A stretch of 64,000 nucleotides of DNA from Margaritifera margaritifera (lineage: Eukaryota > Mollusca > Bivalvia > Unionida > Margaritiferidae), in NCBI GenBank assembly GCA_029931535.1, contig JAQPZY010001405.1, positions 248,001 to 312,000 of the forward strand, in the 5' to 3' direction. Below are positions 62,501 to 64,000 of the stretch, piece by piece. The first letter of the stretch is position 1. Every line of letters begins with the position of its first letter. The translations under genes were made by a program, and so were the position numbers. The notes below the pieces were generated by a model. That model did no database searches. It saw only the letters and a program-made list of their open reading frames with translations, and had not been told where the DNA came from.

Positions 62501-64000
62501 CATTGCAATTTACATGATTCATTGCAGGATTTACAGGATTCATTGCAATTTACAGGATTCATTGCAGGATTTACAGGATTCATTGCAGGATTTACAGGAT
62601 TCATTGCAGGATTTACAGGATTCATTGCAATTTACAGGATTCATTGCAGGATTTACAGGATTCATTGCAATTTACAGGATTTAGATTTTCCAATGTCCTA
62701 TACCTCCAACTACAGTGGTCCCCCTCTTATAAGGCCACCCCTTCTGCAGCAAGAAAGTGGCCTTATAAGACGGGTGGCCTTTCTAGAGGGGGATCACACA
62801 ATCGTGAGTAATAACTACATATAAAGTATAAAAGATGTAACTAATTTTTATATATTTAATATTTGCATTAAAAAATCACAGGAATATTATCTGGTTAAGG
62901 ACTAAATATGATAAAACTAGTATCAATGTTATTTTTAAAAAAAATATGAATTATCACGAATCGTGGTGCAAAACCACATTGTCGGTAAATTCGGGGCACA
63001 AATATTTGGTTGCAACTATCCCTGTACGTCCGTTGATTCCGTCTTCCCACTCAAGTTGAATGTATATTGACGATGTTTATTTGAATCTTTCTGACATAAA
63101 ATTTCTCAGTAGTTATCAAAAGACTCTCACTCTTTTCGTTTAATTTAATTGCTTTCATTTTTGTTCTAAACTGAGAATGTCTGACGATATTTTGCGACAA
63201 CTTACTCCTTCGCGGGCAATCACGCGTGAGGCAGTGTTTACAACGGAAGTGAGTCTGTCACGTGATCGACTTTTTTTTCTTCTTCTCCAGTCTGGTACCC
63301 GGTTACGTACATTTCGTAATCTATTAGAGTGAAGCCAGAAAGGCTAACATACCATTTTACTATCTGGCGACCGGATGTCACGCTGACTTGAGCTGAACAA
63401 TGCTGTGCTTCTCAGCGGTTAGCTTTTGTCATCTTGATAATTATCGGTGGTAATAATAGCCAGTAATTATCAAAGTGACAAAAGCTAACATCTACGGAAC
63501 ACATGGCAGTAAGGATAATCGGATTACTTACCTCTTTGTAAGGATTAAAGTTACTTTATTGGCATATTGGAACAAAATGTCAATATGTTGAATTGAGAAA
63601 TTAAAAAATATTATCGAGATTCTACTCTGTAAACGACCATTATGTGGCCGCTTGCGAGGGGTAAATTTGACCGTTTTTGCACTAAAATGCTGGCCGCTGG
63701 TCGCGTTAGAGGGGTGGCTGTCTTTGAGGGGTACTTTTGAACACAAACTCGTCGGTGCCAAGGGATTGTGGCCGTATAAAGCGGGTGGCCGCTGGTCAGG
63801 GGGGCCGTTCAAGAGGGGGACCACTGTACATGAGATTTTTCGAGAGCTCGATAGGAACTAACTGAAAAATTGAACTACTGTAGTAAAAGAAAGTTCTTTC
63901 TTTACAACTTTTGGAATAAGGAAGCTTGAGAAAAAAAATAGAAAAGGAAATCTCACCATCTGCACAACATCTTTTAGTGTGTAGAAAAGCATCAGTTTTA
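23561..64000 (-). CDS. SPFH (band-7)-like domain plus coiled-coil protein, 3' part of gene
   Basis: Seven exons on the minus strand (63957-64000, 61028-61065, 56785-56826, 53967-54105, 49842-49962, 42320-42457, 23561-23712) join with matching phases (0, 2, 2, 0, 1, 1) into 223 residues ending at TAG. Residues 1-87 resemble the C-terminal half of an SPFH domain: DPIADMINALCADVISF, a long helix, then RIGYQVQKVVFRGYHAS, which parallels the 'GI-V--V-I' strand that closes band-7 domains. Residues 88 to about 180 are a Gln/Glu/Lys-rich coiled coil (TQLRLNAEIEDQKQKLADFK and similar), as after SPFH domains. Residues 180-223 form a unique tail (LGNLKLVNVDLTKYLSLENA). SPFH proteins oligomerise at membranes; the role of this one is unknown. 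No transmembrane segment is present in the part seen. The exon chain is direct evidence; the family name is inference. The 5' exons lie beyond the window. Confidence 0.75.
23721..24199 (+). repeat. 41-bp hairpin tandem array, about 12 units
   Basis: The unit is gataaacaagagctgtcaga followed by tgacagcttagcttactgta and t. The core AGCTGTCAGAWGACAGCT is a near-perfect palindrome; units differ mainly at W. Three units have AACTGTC instead of AGCTGTC, and two are shortened. The array abuts the acceptor of the last SPFH-like exon. Confidence 0.92.
24538..24926 (+). pseudogene. hAT transposase-like N-terminal fragment
   Basis: The open frame contains SDSDSDSVN followed by IKKRRTGFNNEWKTLYPLVE. The 'GF...W...YPW/L' pattern is found just before the zinc finger of hAT-like and KIAA1586/ZNF862-like proteins (family knowledge, recalled by pattern). 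The frame reaches a donor-like gat|ggtaagt at about 24926-24929 in phase 1, which matches the phase-1 acceptor of the C-terminal piece at 25570. Whether that splice is real or just a deletion scar is open. The ATG at 24538 is only the first in frame. Confidence 0.5.
25570..25770 (+). pseudogene. hAT transposase C-terminal dimerisation domain, broken
   Basis: After a ttttttcag tract the frame reads DCERSFSSMNRINSVLRNRL, the signature start of the hAT dimerisation domain, then hits an in-frame TAG (25632-25634). It continues with RVLNYLMTISAEGQSLKDYI and ends LFKLRNK with TAA. The in-frame stop makes it non-functional. The C-terminal basic stretch (AKRRKD) is preserved. Confidence 0.75.
26165..28562 (+). 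repeat. 33-bp minisatellite, about 70 units
   Basis: The unit is cagaatctgaatcttgaaaa followed by ttacttattatct, 33 bp. Shortened variants (ttacttatct) and inserted gaagcagaatct blocks occur throughout. Since 33 is divisible by 3, both strands have long ORFs: plus reads repeats like NLENYLLSQNL, minus reads acidic ISNFQDSDSEI. There is no start, splice or expression signal that would make either a gene. Sub-blocks with caatctgaatc (27600-28080) and catgaaaatt (27480-27960) show local homogenisation. Confidence 0.95.
28575..28890 (+). pseudogene. LINE ORF2 C-terminal fragment
   Basis: The frame LPFLKFRMSNYRLPVEAG is followed by RKCNLCEEYDFGVEYHYMF and YIRPNVVKFKNC, the familiar C-terminal zinc-knuckle region of non-LTR retrotransposon polymerases (NHRLPVE..GRW..., C-x-x-C...DEFHYLF-x-C). 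Here the third Cys of the knuckle is Tyr (HYMFIYSFF). The frame stops at 28805-28807 and continues one base shifted as LMGNISTLAKLSNEKI, so it is frameshifted and dead. It is 5'-truncated exactly at the end of the 33-bp array. Confidence 0.75.
28891..29254. other. Unassigned AT-rich sequence
   Basis: No supported feature. Confidence 0.35.
29255..31650 (+). repeat. Dispersed repeat, 'gatcacctcattaatatg' family, interrupted
   Basis: The head (acaagaggttcaagttagca, tcgctcacctgg) and first monomer (29255-29480) are separated from about seven further monomers (30610-31540) by about 1.1 kb of other sequence. Monomers of about 145 bp contain agatcacctcattaatatg, ccaagatcttgatgatata, ataagcatatattccaagtt and cctccagagtggtaac. 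The tail reads acagatgactgacaacagat, then ccataccttaagctcacatg and gtcttatgaccaggtgagtt. A second copy is at 55010-56645. Confidence 0.7.
30025..30135 (+). pseudogene. Possible BED-type zinc finger remnant
   Basis: The frame reads CNLCCKYVVNYGCRF with further residues interrupted by stops. C-x-x-C, a Lys and a 'VNYG' stretch resemble the BED finger found at the N-terminus of hAT transposases (C-x-L-C-x-K-x-[IV]-x-Y-G). The His pair is not preserved. It lies inside the sequence interrupting the repeat at 29255-31650. Weak. Confidence 0.25.
31750..33570 (+). repeat. Dispersed repeat, 'agtaggtcactgtgacctac' monomers
   Basis: About ten monomers of roughly 130-150 bp. Each has a palindromic core derived from AGTAGGTCACTGTGACCTAC, then ttttgcc, gtgagtagtaccctcc, catcaagtttcatgactgta, catacaacagtgtcagagaa and gagctaaatgcaaaa. 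The core at 32850-32864 is the exact palindrome AGGTCACTGTGACCT; others are degraded in one half. No coding potential. Confidence 0.75.
33571..34040 (+). repeat. 'gatgaccataa..gtttcac' dispersed repeat, partial copy
   Basis: Two to three monomers match the elements at 35830-36030 and 37060-38800 (ctggtgacgaccatgatata, gtttcacagcaatct, aaactgtgagaatag, ttcacaaaattctgtc, gtcaaaaagtgcaataact). Confidence 0.6.
34045..35830 (+). repeat. 'gccatattggatg' dispersed repeat, long copy
   Basis: About eleven monomers of about 145 bp carry acaagattttcaagatgg, gcagccatattggatgtcag, accattttcatttaggacca, actagacatcataagaagtc and gtgaaaaccccatgttgata. The head and tail are the same as in the shorter copy at 7741-8615. 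Unit-to-unit divergence is high, so the array is old or evolves by point mutation more than by homogenisation. Confidence 0.8.
35831..36089 (+). repeat. 'gatgaccataa..gtttcac' repeat, partial copy
   Basis: One to two monomers (tcagattatgaccataacat, gtttcacagcaatccactga, gactagttgtgttcacaata) directly follow the tail of the preceding element, so different families are concatenated. Confidence 0.55.
36090..37050 (+). repeat. Half-site dispersed repeat, second copy
   Basis: About six monomers match the 16180-17545 element (cagtgaccttgaccttt at about 36295 and 36877; ccaagtgcaagc, aaagtttggtca). It ends in cagacagacagaaatgg. It contains several exact TGACCTTGA strings (the reverse complement is TCAAGGTCA). 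Confidence 0.75.
37060..38810 (+). repeat. 'gatgaccataa..gtttcat' dispersed repeat, long copy
   Basis: About eight monomers share atttgttgatatgcacatct, tcagatgatgaccataacat, aaagtttcatggcaatcc, actgtgagactagttgcatt, cacaagattctgtc and gcaagtcaaaaagggcaata. Between about 37755 and 38400 the pattern is interrupted by unrelated sequence. The tail has gaaggatggaaggattgaca. Confidence 0.65.
38893..38957. repeat. (TA)n microsatellite
   Basis: An uninterrupted TA dinucleotide run of about 60 bp or more, ending at tatatacacaaaacc. Confidence 0.95.
38960..39436. repeat. Short degenerate repeat block
   Basis: Three related segments (aaaccttaaacacaaatttt, aacctcaaaactttt; tgtttaacacacagaagtga) suggest a diverged tandem of about 120-130 bp. 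No gene. Confidence 0.4.
39437..39665 (+). mobile_element. tRNA-derived SINE with conserved body
   Basis: The head resembles a Ser/Leu-type tRNA with a long variable arm: A-box TGGCCAAGTGGTC and B-box GGGTTCGAGTCTC. The body contains gtgagaaaacttgccagtag, ctcgtgggtcagtggttctt and cccgagttcttcctccatca, a domain seen in widespread molluscan SINEs (Meta-SINE-like, by recall). It ends near gttaaacccacaaaaccaaa. The head is too diverged and too tightly joined to the SINE body to be called a tRNA gene. Confidence 0.75.
39823..40028 (-). mobile_element. Double-hairpin TIR element, copy 5
   Basis: The ends are taccatatatactcacgtat and tgattatatatggta, with TA at both edges. The order is reversed (actgcatagacgcagatctg hairpin first). 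The second hairpin has lost its apex (ccctgatctgacggcacatcaggg). Confidence 0.82.
40080..41335 (+). repeat. 'catcaatataaagctgcat' dispersed repeat
   Basis: About eight monomers of about 145-150 bp (aaatgatgatgtggaa, actcattcaaggtctcatca, atataaagctgcatgccaaa, ggttgaaatccaacaa, cttggtaaagt, aaccaaagtcaggaggacag). The tail reads gatgggcagacagatggaca. The head is shared with the element at 9985. Confidence 0.75.
41336..41993. other. Intronic sequence, nothing recognised
   Basis: This is intron of the SPFH-like gene. A stretch at about 41761-41800 (gtgttagcatctgtaattcc) is a further, degraded echo of the 132-bp unit that lies just downstream. Confidence 0.4.
41994..42389 (-). repeat. 132-bp tandem duplication of an exon end and its splice donor (3 copies)
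   Basis: The string gtaattccag recurs at 42116, 42248 and 42380, exactly 132 bp apart. The middle and right copies are nearly identical and each contains the 3' half of the coiled-coil exon plus its donor (cccacttac on the plus strand). The left copy is eroded and has lost the donor. 132 is 44 codons, but the copies have no correctly phased acceptor, so they are not obvious extra exons. Confidence 0.85.
42320..42457 (-). CDS. SPFH-like gene, coiled-coil exon 2
   Basis: The acceptor is tttatcctacag (42458-42460 on plus) and the donor ctgg|gtaagt at 42319. It is 138 bp, phase 1 in and out. It reads KQEMEKSKQEHQQKLEQMRK, then QQSLELQELTHTQKLQIQEM and LNKIKL. This is a heptad-rich, highly charged coiled coil with high Gln and Glu. 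The 3' half lies within the 132-bp duplicated unit. Confidence 0.8.
42458..43322. other. Intronic sequence, nothing recognised
   Basis: AT-rich intron with no repeat or coding match. The ORFs at 42491-42811 overlap on both strands and have no motifs. Confidence 0.4.
43325..44564 (-). mobile_element. Mariner-like transposon, inactive
   Basis: It is flanked by TA (43323-43324 and 44565-44566). The ends read inward as TGAGGGGTATTTAAAAA and CAAAAGGGTATTTGAAAAA. The 1,240 bp length is normal for mariner. Transposase pieces lie on the minus strand (43878-44282 and about 43400-43740) with stops and shifts between them. Located in a SPFH-gene intron. Confidence 0.8.
43400..44282 (-). pseudogene. Mariner transposase, broken
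   Basis: The N-terminal part reads NSLSYPTILSWFHHFKDSHA and EDDPHSERPLTV, the helix-turn-helix and 'ED.PRSGRP' region of mariner transposases, then the second HTH (YTVEDISIFIGIYSSAIFNI). After a stop at about 43877 a further frame has SVHKSAIVTDFLKEH and LPESPYSLDLAPNH, the 'DNA-x-x-H' and 'LPHPPYSPDLAP' regions. In the first of these the catalytic Asp is lost. A final echo (GEYFEGM) occurs near 43420. Several stops make it non-functional. Confidence 0.8.
44567..45215. other. Intronic sequence, nothing recognised
   Basis: No supported feature before the (TACA)n array. Confidence 0.4.
45216..45762. repeat. (TACA)n microsatellite with TAAA variants
   Basis: About 545 bp of TACA/CATA tetranucleotide with sparse TAAATACA, CACACATA and one CATAAC interruption. 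ORFs of up to about 200 codons (MYVCMYVCMYVC, IHTYIHTYIHT) in all frames are artefacts. It ends exactly where the LINE sequence starts. Confidence 0.97.
45767..48024 (+). pseudogene. LINE reverse transcriptase ORF fragment
   Basis: One frame is open from the array edge to 48024 (about 750 codons; first in-frame ATG at about 45928). In order: linker (NVAEMHKEMRRKQALW), RT entry (NVISIFKGGKKDKLDMNSYR), motif A (FLDNAKAFNTVWHDGL, Asp near residue 301 counted from 45922), motif B (GVGQGRTLSAWLF), motif C (LLSDDTTLL, Asp pair near 401-402), thumb (NADKSNMVIFSKKK) and C-terminal region (YGCELWSNLSQSQVYDLEVC). Motif C has LSDD where Y/F-A-DD is usual, and motif A has FN where FD is usual. Catalytic Asp residues are kept. 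I cannot fix the clade; the C-terminal layout resembles CR1/L2/Jockey-type elements. Confidence 0.8.
47950..48358 (+). pseudogene. LINE C-terminal zinc-knuckle region, shifted frame
   Basis: Beyond a frameshift near 47950 the other frame reads WSFANIAYLTMCSISSEEE, then CKLCEKLIADRAKHMLLYC, a C-x2-C...H-x4-C knuckle as in many LINE ORF2 ends. An in-frame stop (48190) separates it from LFLQNNNMLLHILLGKR and WHVFMCLVAEGLDSMYRR, ending at TGA 48355. These breaks make the copy inactive. Confidence 0.7.
48359..49108. other. 3' flank of the LINE
   Basis: AT-rich, with a compound microsatellite at about 48612-48670 (tacatacatgcttacagaca, acagacagataggcagacag). Part may be LINE 3' UTR. No gene. Confidence 0.4.
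49109..49214. repeat. (TCAG)n-(TACA)n compound microsatellite
   Basis: About four TCAG units pass directly into about 20 TACA units (49130-49214). It matches the array left of the LINE in sequence and strand. Confidence 0.95.
49215..49547. other. Intronic sequence
   Basis: Nothing recognised except a short CCCA-type run at 49486-49502 (cccacccacccacccagg). Confidence 0.35.
49548..49745 (+). repeat. 33-bp degenerate minisatellite, 6 units
   Basis: The unit is ctcgctataccatggttcag followed by tatatatgtggtt, 33 bp, with six diverged copies. Both strands give 11-residue repeats (MWFSLYHGSLH on plus). It lies about 100 bp inside the intron next to the donor of exon 49842-49962. Unrelated in sequence to the 33-bp array at 26165-28562. 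Confidence 0.85.
49842..49962 (-). CDS. SPFH-like gene, coiled-coil exon 1
   Basis: The acceptor is gtgcaacag|gcg at 49963-49965 (plus ctg) and the donor a|gtgagttc at 49841. It is 121 bp, phase 0 in and phase 1 out. It reads AMQNSAIESRTQLRLNAEIE, then DQKQKLADFKFAKEQARTKL. The 'A-x-E-R/S-R-x-x-x-x-L-x-A-E-x-E' run is typical just after an SPFH domain. Confidence 0.82.
49966..50779. other. Intronic sequence, nothing recognised
   Basis: AT-rich; no repeat or coding match. A small direct repeat (caatggaacttttggagaac, caatggaacttttggagagc) sits at 50423-50462. Confidence 0.4.
50780..51385 (+). repeat. 'cttcataatgattcatccc' dispersed repeat
   Basis: About four monomers of about 145 bp: gcttcataatgattcatccc, aagtatgaagaaaatccatc, aaggggtttagaaaatataa, gcaaatgaaa, aactttaaccaaaacctta, atgcaaattttctgtgactg, tgaccctgatcccagggtca. 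It is followed by the half-site family. Confidence 0.7.
51420..52440 (+). repeat. Half-site dispersed repeat, third copy
   Basis: About seven monomers; exact TGACCTTTGACCT (two direct half-sites one base apart) occurs at 51728-51740 and 51873-51885. It shares with 16180-17545 an opening (tgtttaatagtc.ttatgtag, then a ggacatgg-like word) as well as the monomers, so both copies start at the same point. Confidence 0.78.
52441..53862. other. Intronic sequence with a perfect 24-nt palindrome
   Basis: No gene. A perfect 24-base palindrome spans 52547-52570 (half: tgcataggaata), preceded at 52539 by a further copy of one arm. Otherwise plain AT-rich intron. Confidence 0.5.
53863..53945. repeat. (GA)n microsatellite
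   Basis: A run of about 38 GA units ending in a G run (53942-53950). On the gene's strand it is a (CT)n tract starting about 20 nt after the donor of exon 53967-54105. ORFs with poly-(SL) are artefacts. Confidence 0.97.
53967..54105 (-). CDS. SPFH-like gene, end of SPFH domain
   Basis: The acceptor is cttttcttcag (54106-54108 plus ctg) and the donor cag|gtagag at 53966. It is 139 bp, phase 2 in and phase 0 out. It reads SYDDFLKVTHKLSEVESYSQ, then LMQRAERIGYQVQKVVF and RGYHASEQLQ. The amphipathic helix followed by 'RIGYQVQKV' fits the last helix and strand of SPFH domains. Confidence 0.82.
54109..54590. other. Intronic sequence
   Basis: AT-rich intron, no supported feature apart from a short tail-like word near 54486 (catccatggaaggatagaca). 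Confidence 0.35.
54591..54810 (+). mobile_element. Double-hairpin TIR element, copy 6
   Basis: The ends are tactgtctatactcgcgtat and tgtgagtatatacagt. Both hairpins are well preserved (gagaccctgatctgctgtca with gccagcagatcagggtct; catagacccagatctgctgg with agcagatctgggtatatg). Confidence 0.85.
55010..56645 (+). repeat. 'gatcacctcattaatatg' dispersed repeat, second copy
   Basis: The head is caagaggtccaagtggcctg, then acatcactcacgtggc. About ten monomers follow with the same words as 29255-31650 (agatcacctcattaatatgc, ttgatgatataagc, catattccaagt, tcagaaatatggcctcc). The tail is cataccataagctcaactgg, then ccttacagccaggtaaac. Confidence 0.75.
56785..56826 (-). CDS. SPFH-like gene, 42-bp exon
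   Basis: The acceptor is gttttatttcag and the donor ttaag|gtaaag at 56784. It is phase 2 in and 2 out. With the split codons it reads NALCADVISFIARLS. This sits in the region where SPFH domains have the 'LR...I..(D/E)I' helix. It is small, but the phase match on both sides and clean splice sites support it. Confidence 0.72.
56991..57183 (+). mobile_element. Double-hairpin TIR element, copy 7
   Basis: It lacks most of the left terminal repeat (starts tatatatgcatacaagtcg). The first hairpin is partly eroded, the second is good (catagacccagatctgcca with ggcagatctggatctatg). It joins copy 8 head to tail at 57183/57184. Confidence 0.75.
57184..57404 (+). mobile_element. Double-hairpin TIR element, copy 8 (most complete)
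   Basis: TA|CCGTATATACTCGCATATA at the left and CGAGTATAAATGG|TA at the right. Hairpin 1 runs from about 57223 to 57281 and hairpin 2 from about 57303 to 57370, separated by ttgttctacttattagtcc. This copy is a good reference for the family. Confidence 0.88.
57514..57734 (-). mobile_element. Double-hairpin TIR element, copy 9
   Basis: TACCATATATACTTGCTTAT and GTGTATATATGGTA ends. Reversed order: catggacccagatctgccat first, then cctctgatctgctggcatat. Confidence 0.85.
58024..59316. mobile_element. Inner TA-flanked MITE
   Basis: Left TA|CAGTAAAATGTTGATTATCT, right inward TA|CAGTAAAACATTGATTATCC, nearly identical terminal repeats followed by repeated 'atctggataatca' words. Tc1/mariner-pogo type by ends and TA duplication. 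It contains a 45-bp array. It sits inside the outer MITE, so it is the younger insertion. Confidence 0.75.
58192..58620 (+). repeat. 45-bp tandem repeat, about 9-10 units
   Basis: The unit is gcaggcatttgacagctgaa followed by cagcctttatgccattatta and agtct. One unit is shortened (58396-58441). It is an internal expansion of the inner MITE. Confidence 0.92.
59498..59560. repeat. (AAT)n microsatellite
   Basis: A trinucleotide ATA run, about 20 units with one interruption (attatgata). Confidence 0.93.
59801..59981. repeat. Imperfect inverted repeat (foldback)
   Basis: The left arm 59801-59841 (ggctgttccagtagaccata ... ggcac) and the right arm 59939-59981, complemented (ggactgttccatttaaatgt ... 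ggcac), share tgttcca and cagggaaggcac. It could be a small MITE or a palindromic remnant. Confidence 0.5.
60060..60450 (-). pseudogene. LINE ORF2 C-terminal fragment, 5'-truncated
   Basis: The minus-strand frame (open 60508-60104) contains KKCKLRWYGHVSCSSGLSK and KRKRGRQNKRWEDNIKEWTG, then ENRAKWREIVAKSS. This 'RWYGHV...GRP/Q..RWxDxIxxWTG' block is the well-known C-terminus of endonuclease/reverse-transcriptase type LINE proteins. It ends at TAA near 60104, and an AT-rich tail (tgaaaaatgaaatgaattat) follows. It is not a host gene despite the good ORF. Confidence 0.85.
60604..60819 (-). mobile_element. Double-hairpin TIR element, copy 10
   Basis: Left accgtatatactcacttata, right gcgagtatagac. 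Reversed order (actgcatagacccagatcag first, then acatagacattgatctgctg). Confidence 0.82.
61028..61065 (-). CDS. SPFH-like gene, 38-bp exon
   Basis: The acceptor is gtttactttcag (61066-61068 plus ctg) and the donor ataaa|gtgagtgg at 61027. It is phase 0 in and 2 out. It reads LDTTHDPIADMI plus a split codon (AA|T, Asn). Chained to both neighbours without frame change. Confidence 0.72.
61350..61554 (-). mobile_element. Double-hairpin TIR element, copy 11 (eroded)
   Basis: The left end (tactgcatatactatcc) and apexes are eroded. Right acaagtatatatggta intact. Reversed order. Confidence 0.75.
61797..61996 (+). mobile_element. Double-hairpin TIR element, copy 12 (right end lost)
   Basis: Left tactgtatatacttg present. 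Both hairpins good (tgaccctgatctgcagtcgc with ctggcagatcagggtct; catagacccagatctgctgg with ggcagatctgggtctgtg). The right terminal repeat is missing after gcagttggacttgatgg. Confidence 0.8.
62404..62690 (+). repeat. 19/21-bp minisatellite
   Basis: Mixed units tgcaggatttacaggattca plus t (21 bp) and tgcaatttacaggattcat (19 bp), about 14 copies in irregular order. ORFs across it are artefacts. Confidence 0.93.
62713..63826. mobile_element. TA-flanked inverted-repeat element (MITE or deleted DNA transposon)
   Basis: TA|CAGTGGTCCCCCTCTTATAA at the left and, inward, TA|CAGTGGTCCCCCTCTTGAAC at the right. Sub-terminal GC-rich repeats (gtggccgtataaagcgggtg, ggccgctggtc) occur at the right end, with a matching gtggccttataagacgggtg at the left. 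No transposase, 1,114 bp. It ends 130 bp from the exon at 63957. Confidence 0.75.
63957..64000 (-). CDS. SPFH-like gene, exon cut by window edge
   Basis: It reads KLMLFYTLKDVVQM to a donor atg|gtgagatt at 63956, phase 0, matching the 61028-61065 exon. The upstream part of the exon lies beyond the window. Confidence 0.68.

Overview
The window reads as nuclear DNA of an invertebrate animal, most likely a bivalve mollusc. The evidence is GT-AG introns with consistent phases, tRNA-derived SINEs carrying a 3' motif of the type common in molluscs, LINE, mariner, hAT and TA-flanked inverted-repeat elements, and long stretches of dispersed repeats whose style (monomers near 140-150 bp ending in 'ggacggatggaca' or 'ccataagctca..ggcc') is typical of bivalve genomes. 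The organism call is inference; no gene here fixes the species. Most of the sequence is AT-rich and non-coding.

Two host genes can be assembled from splice signals and reading phase. (1) On the plus strand at 381-6811 lies a gene for a small immunoglobulin-superfamily protein: a signal-peptide exon, two Ig-domain exons, short stalk or tail exons, and a tentative membrane-anchor exon. All main junctions are phase 1. (2) On the minus strand from 64000 down to 23561 lie the last seven exons of a gene whose product looks like the end of an SPFH (band-7/stomatin/prohibitin-like) domain followed by a charged coiled coil and a short unique tail. The phases match at all six junctions. Its 5' part lies beyond 64000. 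Almost everything between 23.7 and 64 kb is therefore intronic, including one intron of about 18.6 kb.

Layout: 0-7 kb Ig gene; 7-23 kb dispersed repeats, hairpin elements, an 85-bp array inside a TA-flanked element and a 36-bp minisatellite; 23.5-24.2 kb terminal SPFH exon and a 41-bp hairpin array; 24.2-26 kb decayed hAT element; 26.2-28.6 kb 33-bp minisatellite followed by a LINE 3' fragment; 29-41.4 kb dispersed tandem-monomer families, including ones with nuclear-receptor-like half-sites; 42 kb an exon with a 132-bp tandem duplication of its end; 43.3-44.6 kb dead mariner; 45.2-49.2 kb decayed LINE between two (TACA)n arrays; 50-64 kb further introns with the densest cluster of a double-hairpin TIR element, nested MITEs and a second LINE fragment.

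The most unusual items are: a family of about 12 copies of a TA-flanked element holding two related long hairpins inside terminal inverted repeats, with several paired arm changes that preserve pairing; partial duplications of an exon end plus its splice donor in both host genes, the one in the Ig gene leaving an in-frame alternative donor; and repeat families carrying exact copies of nuclear-receptor-like motifs.
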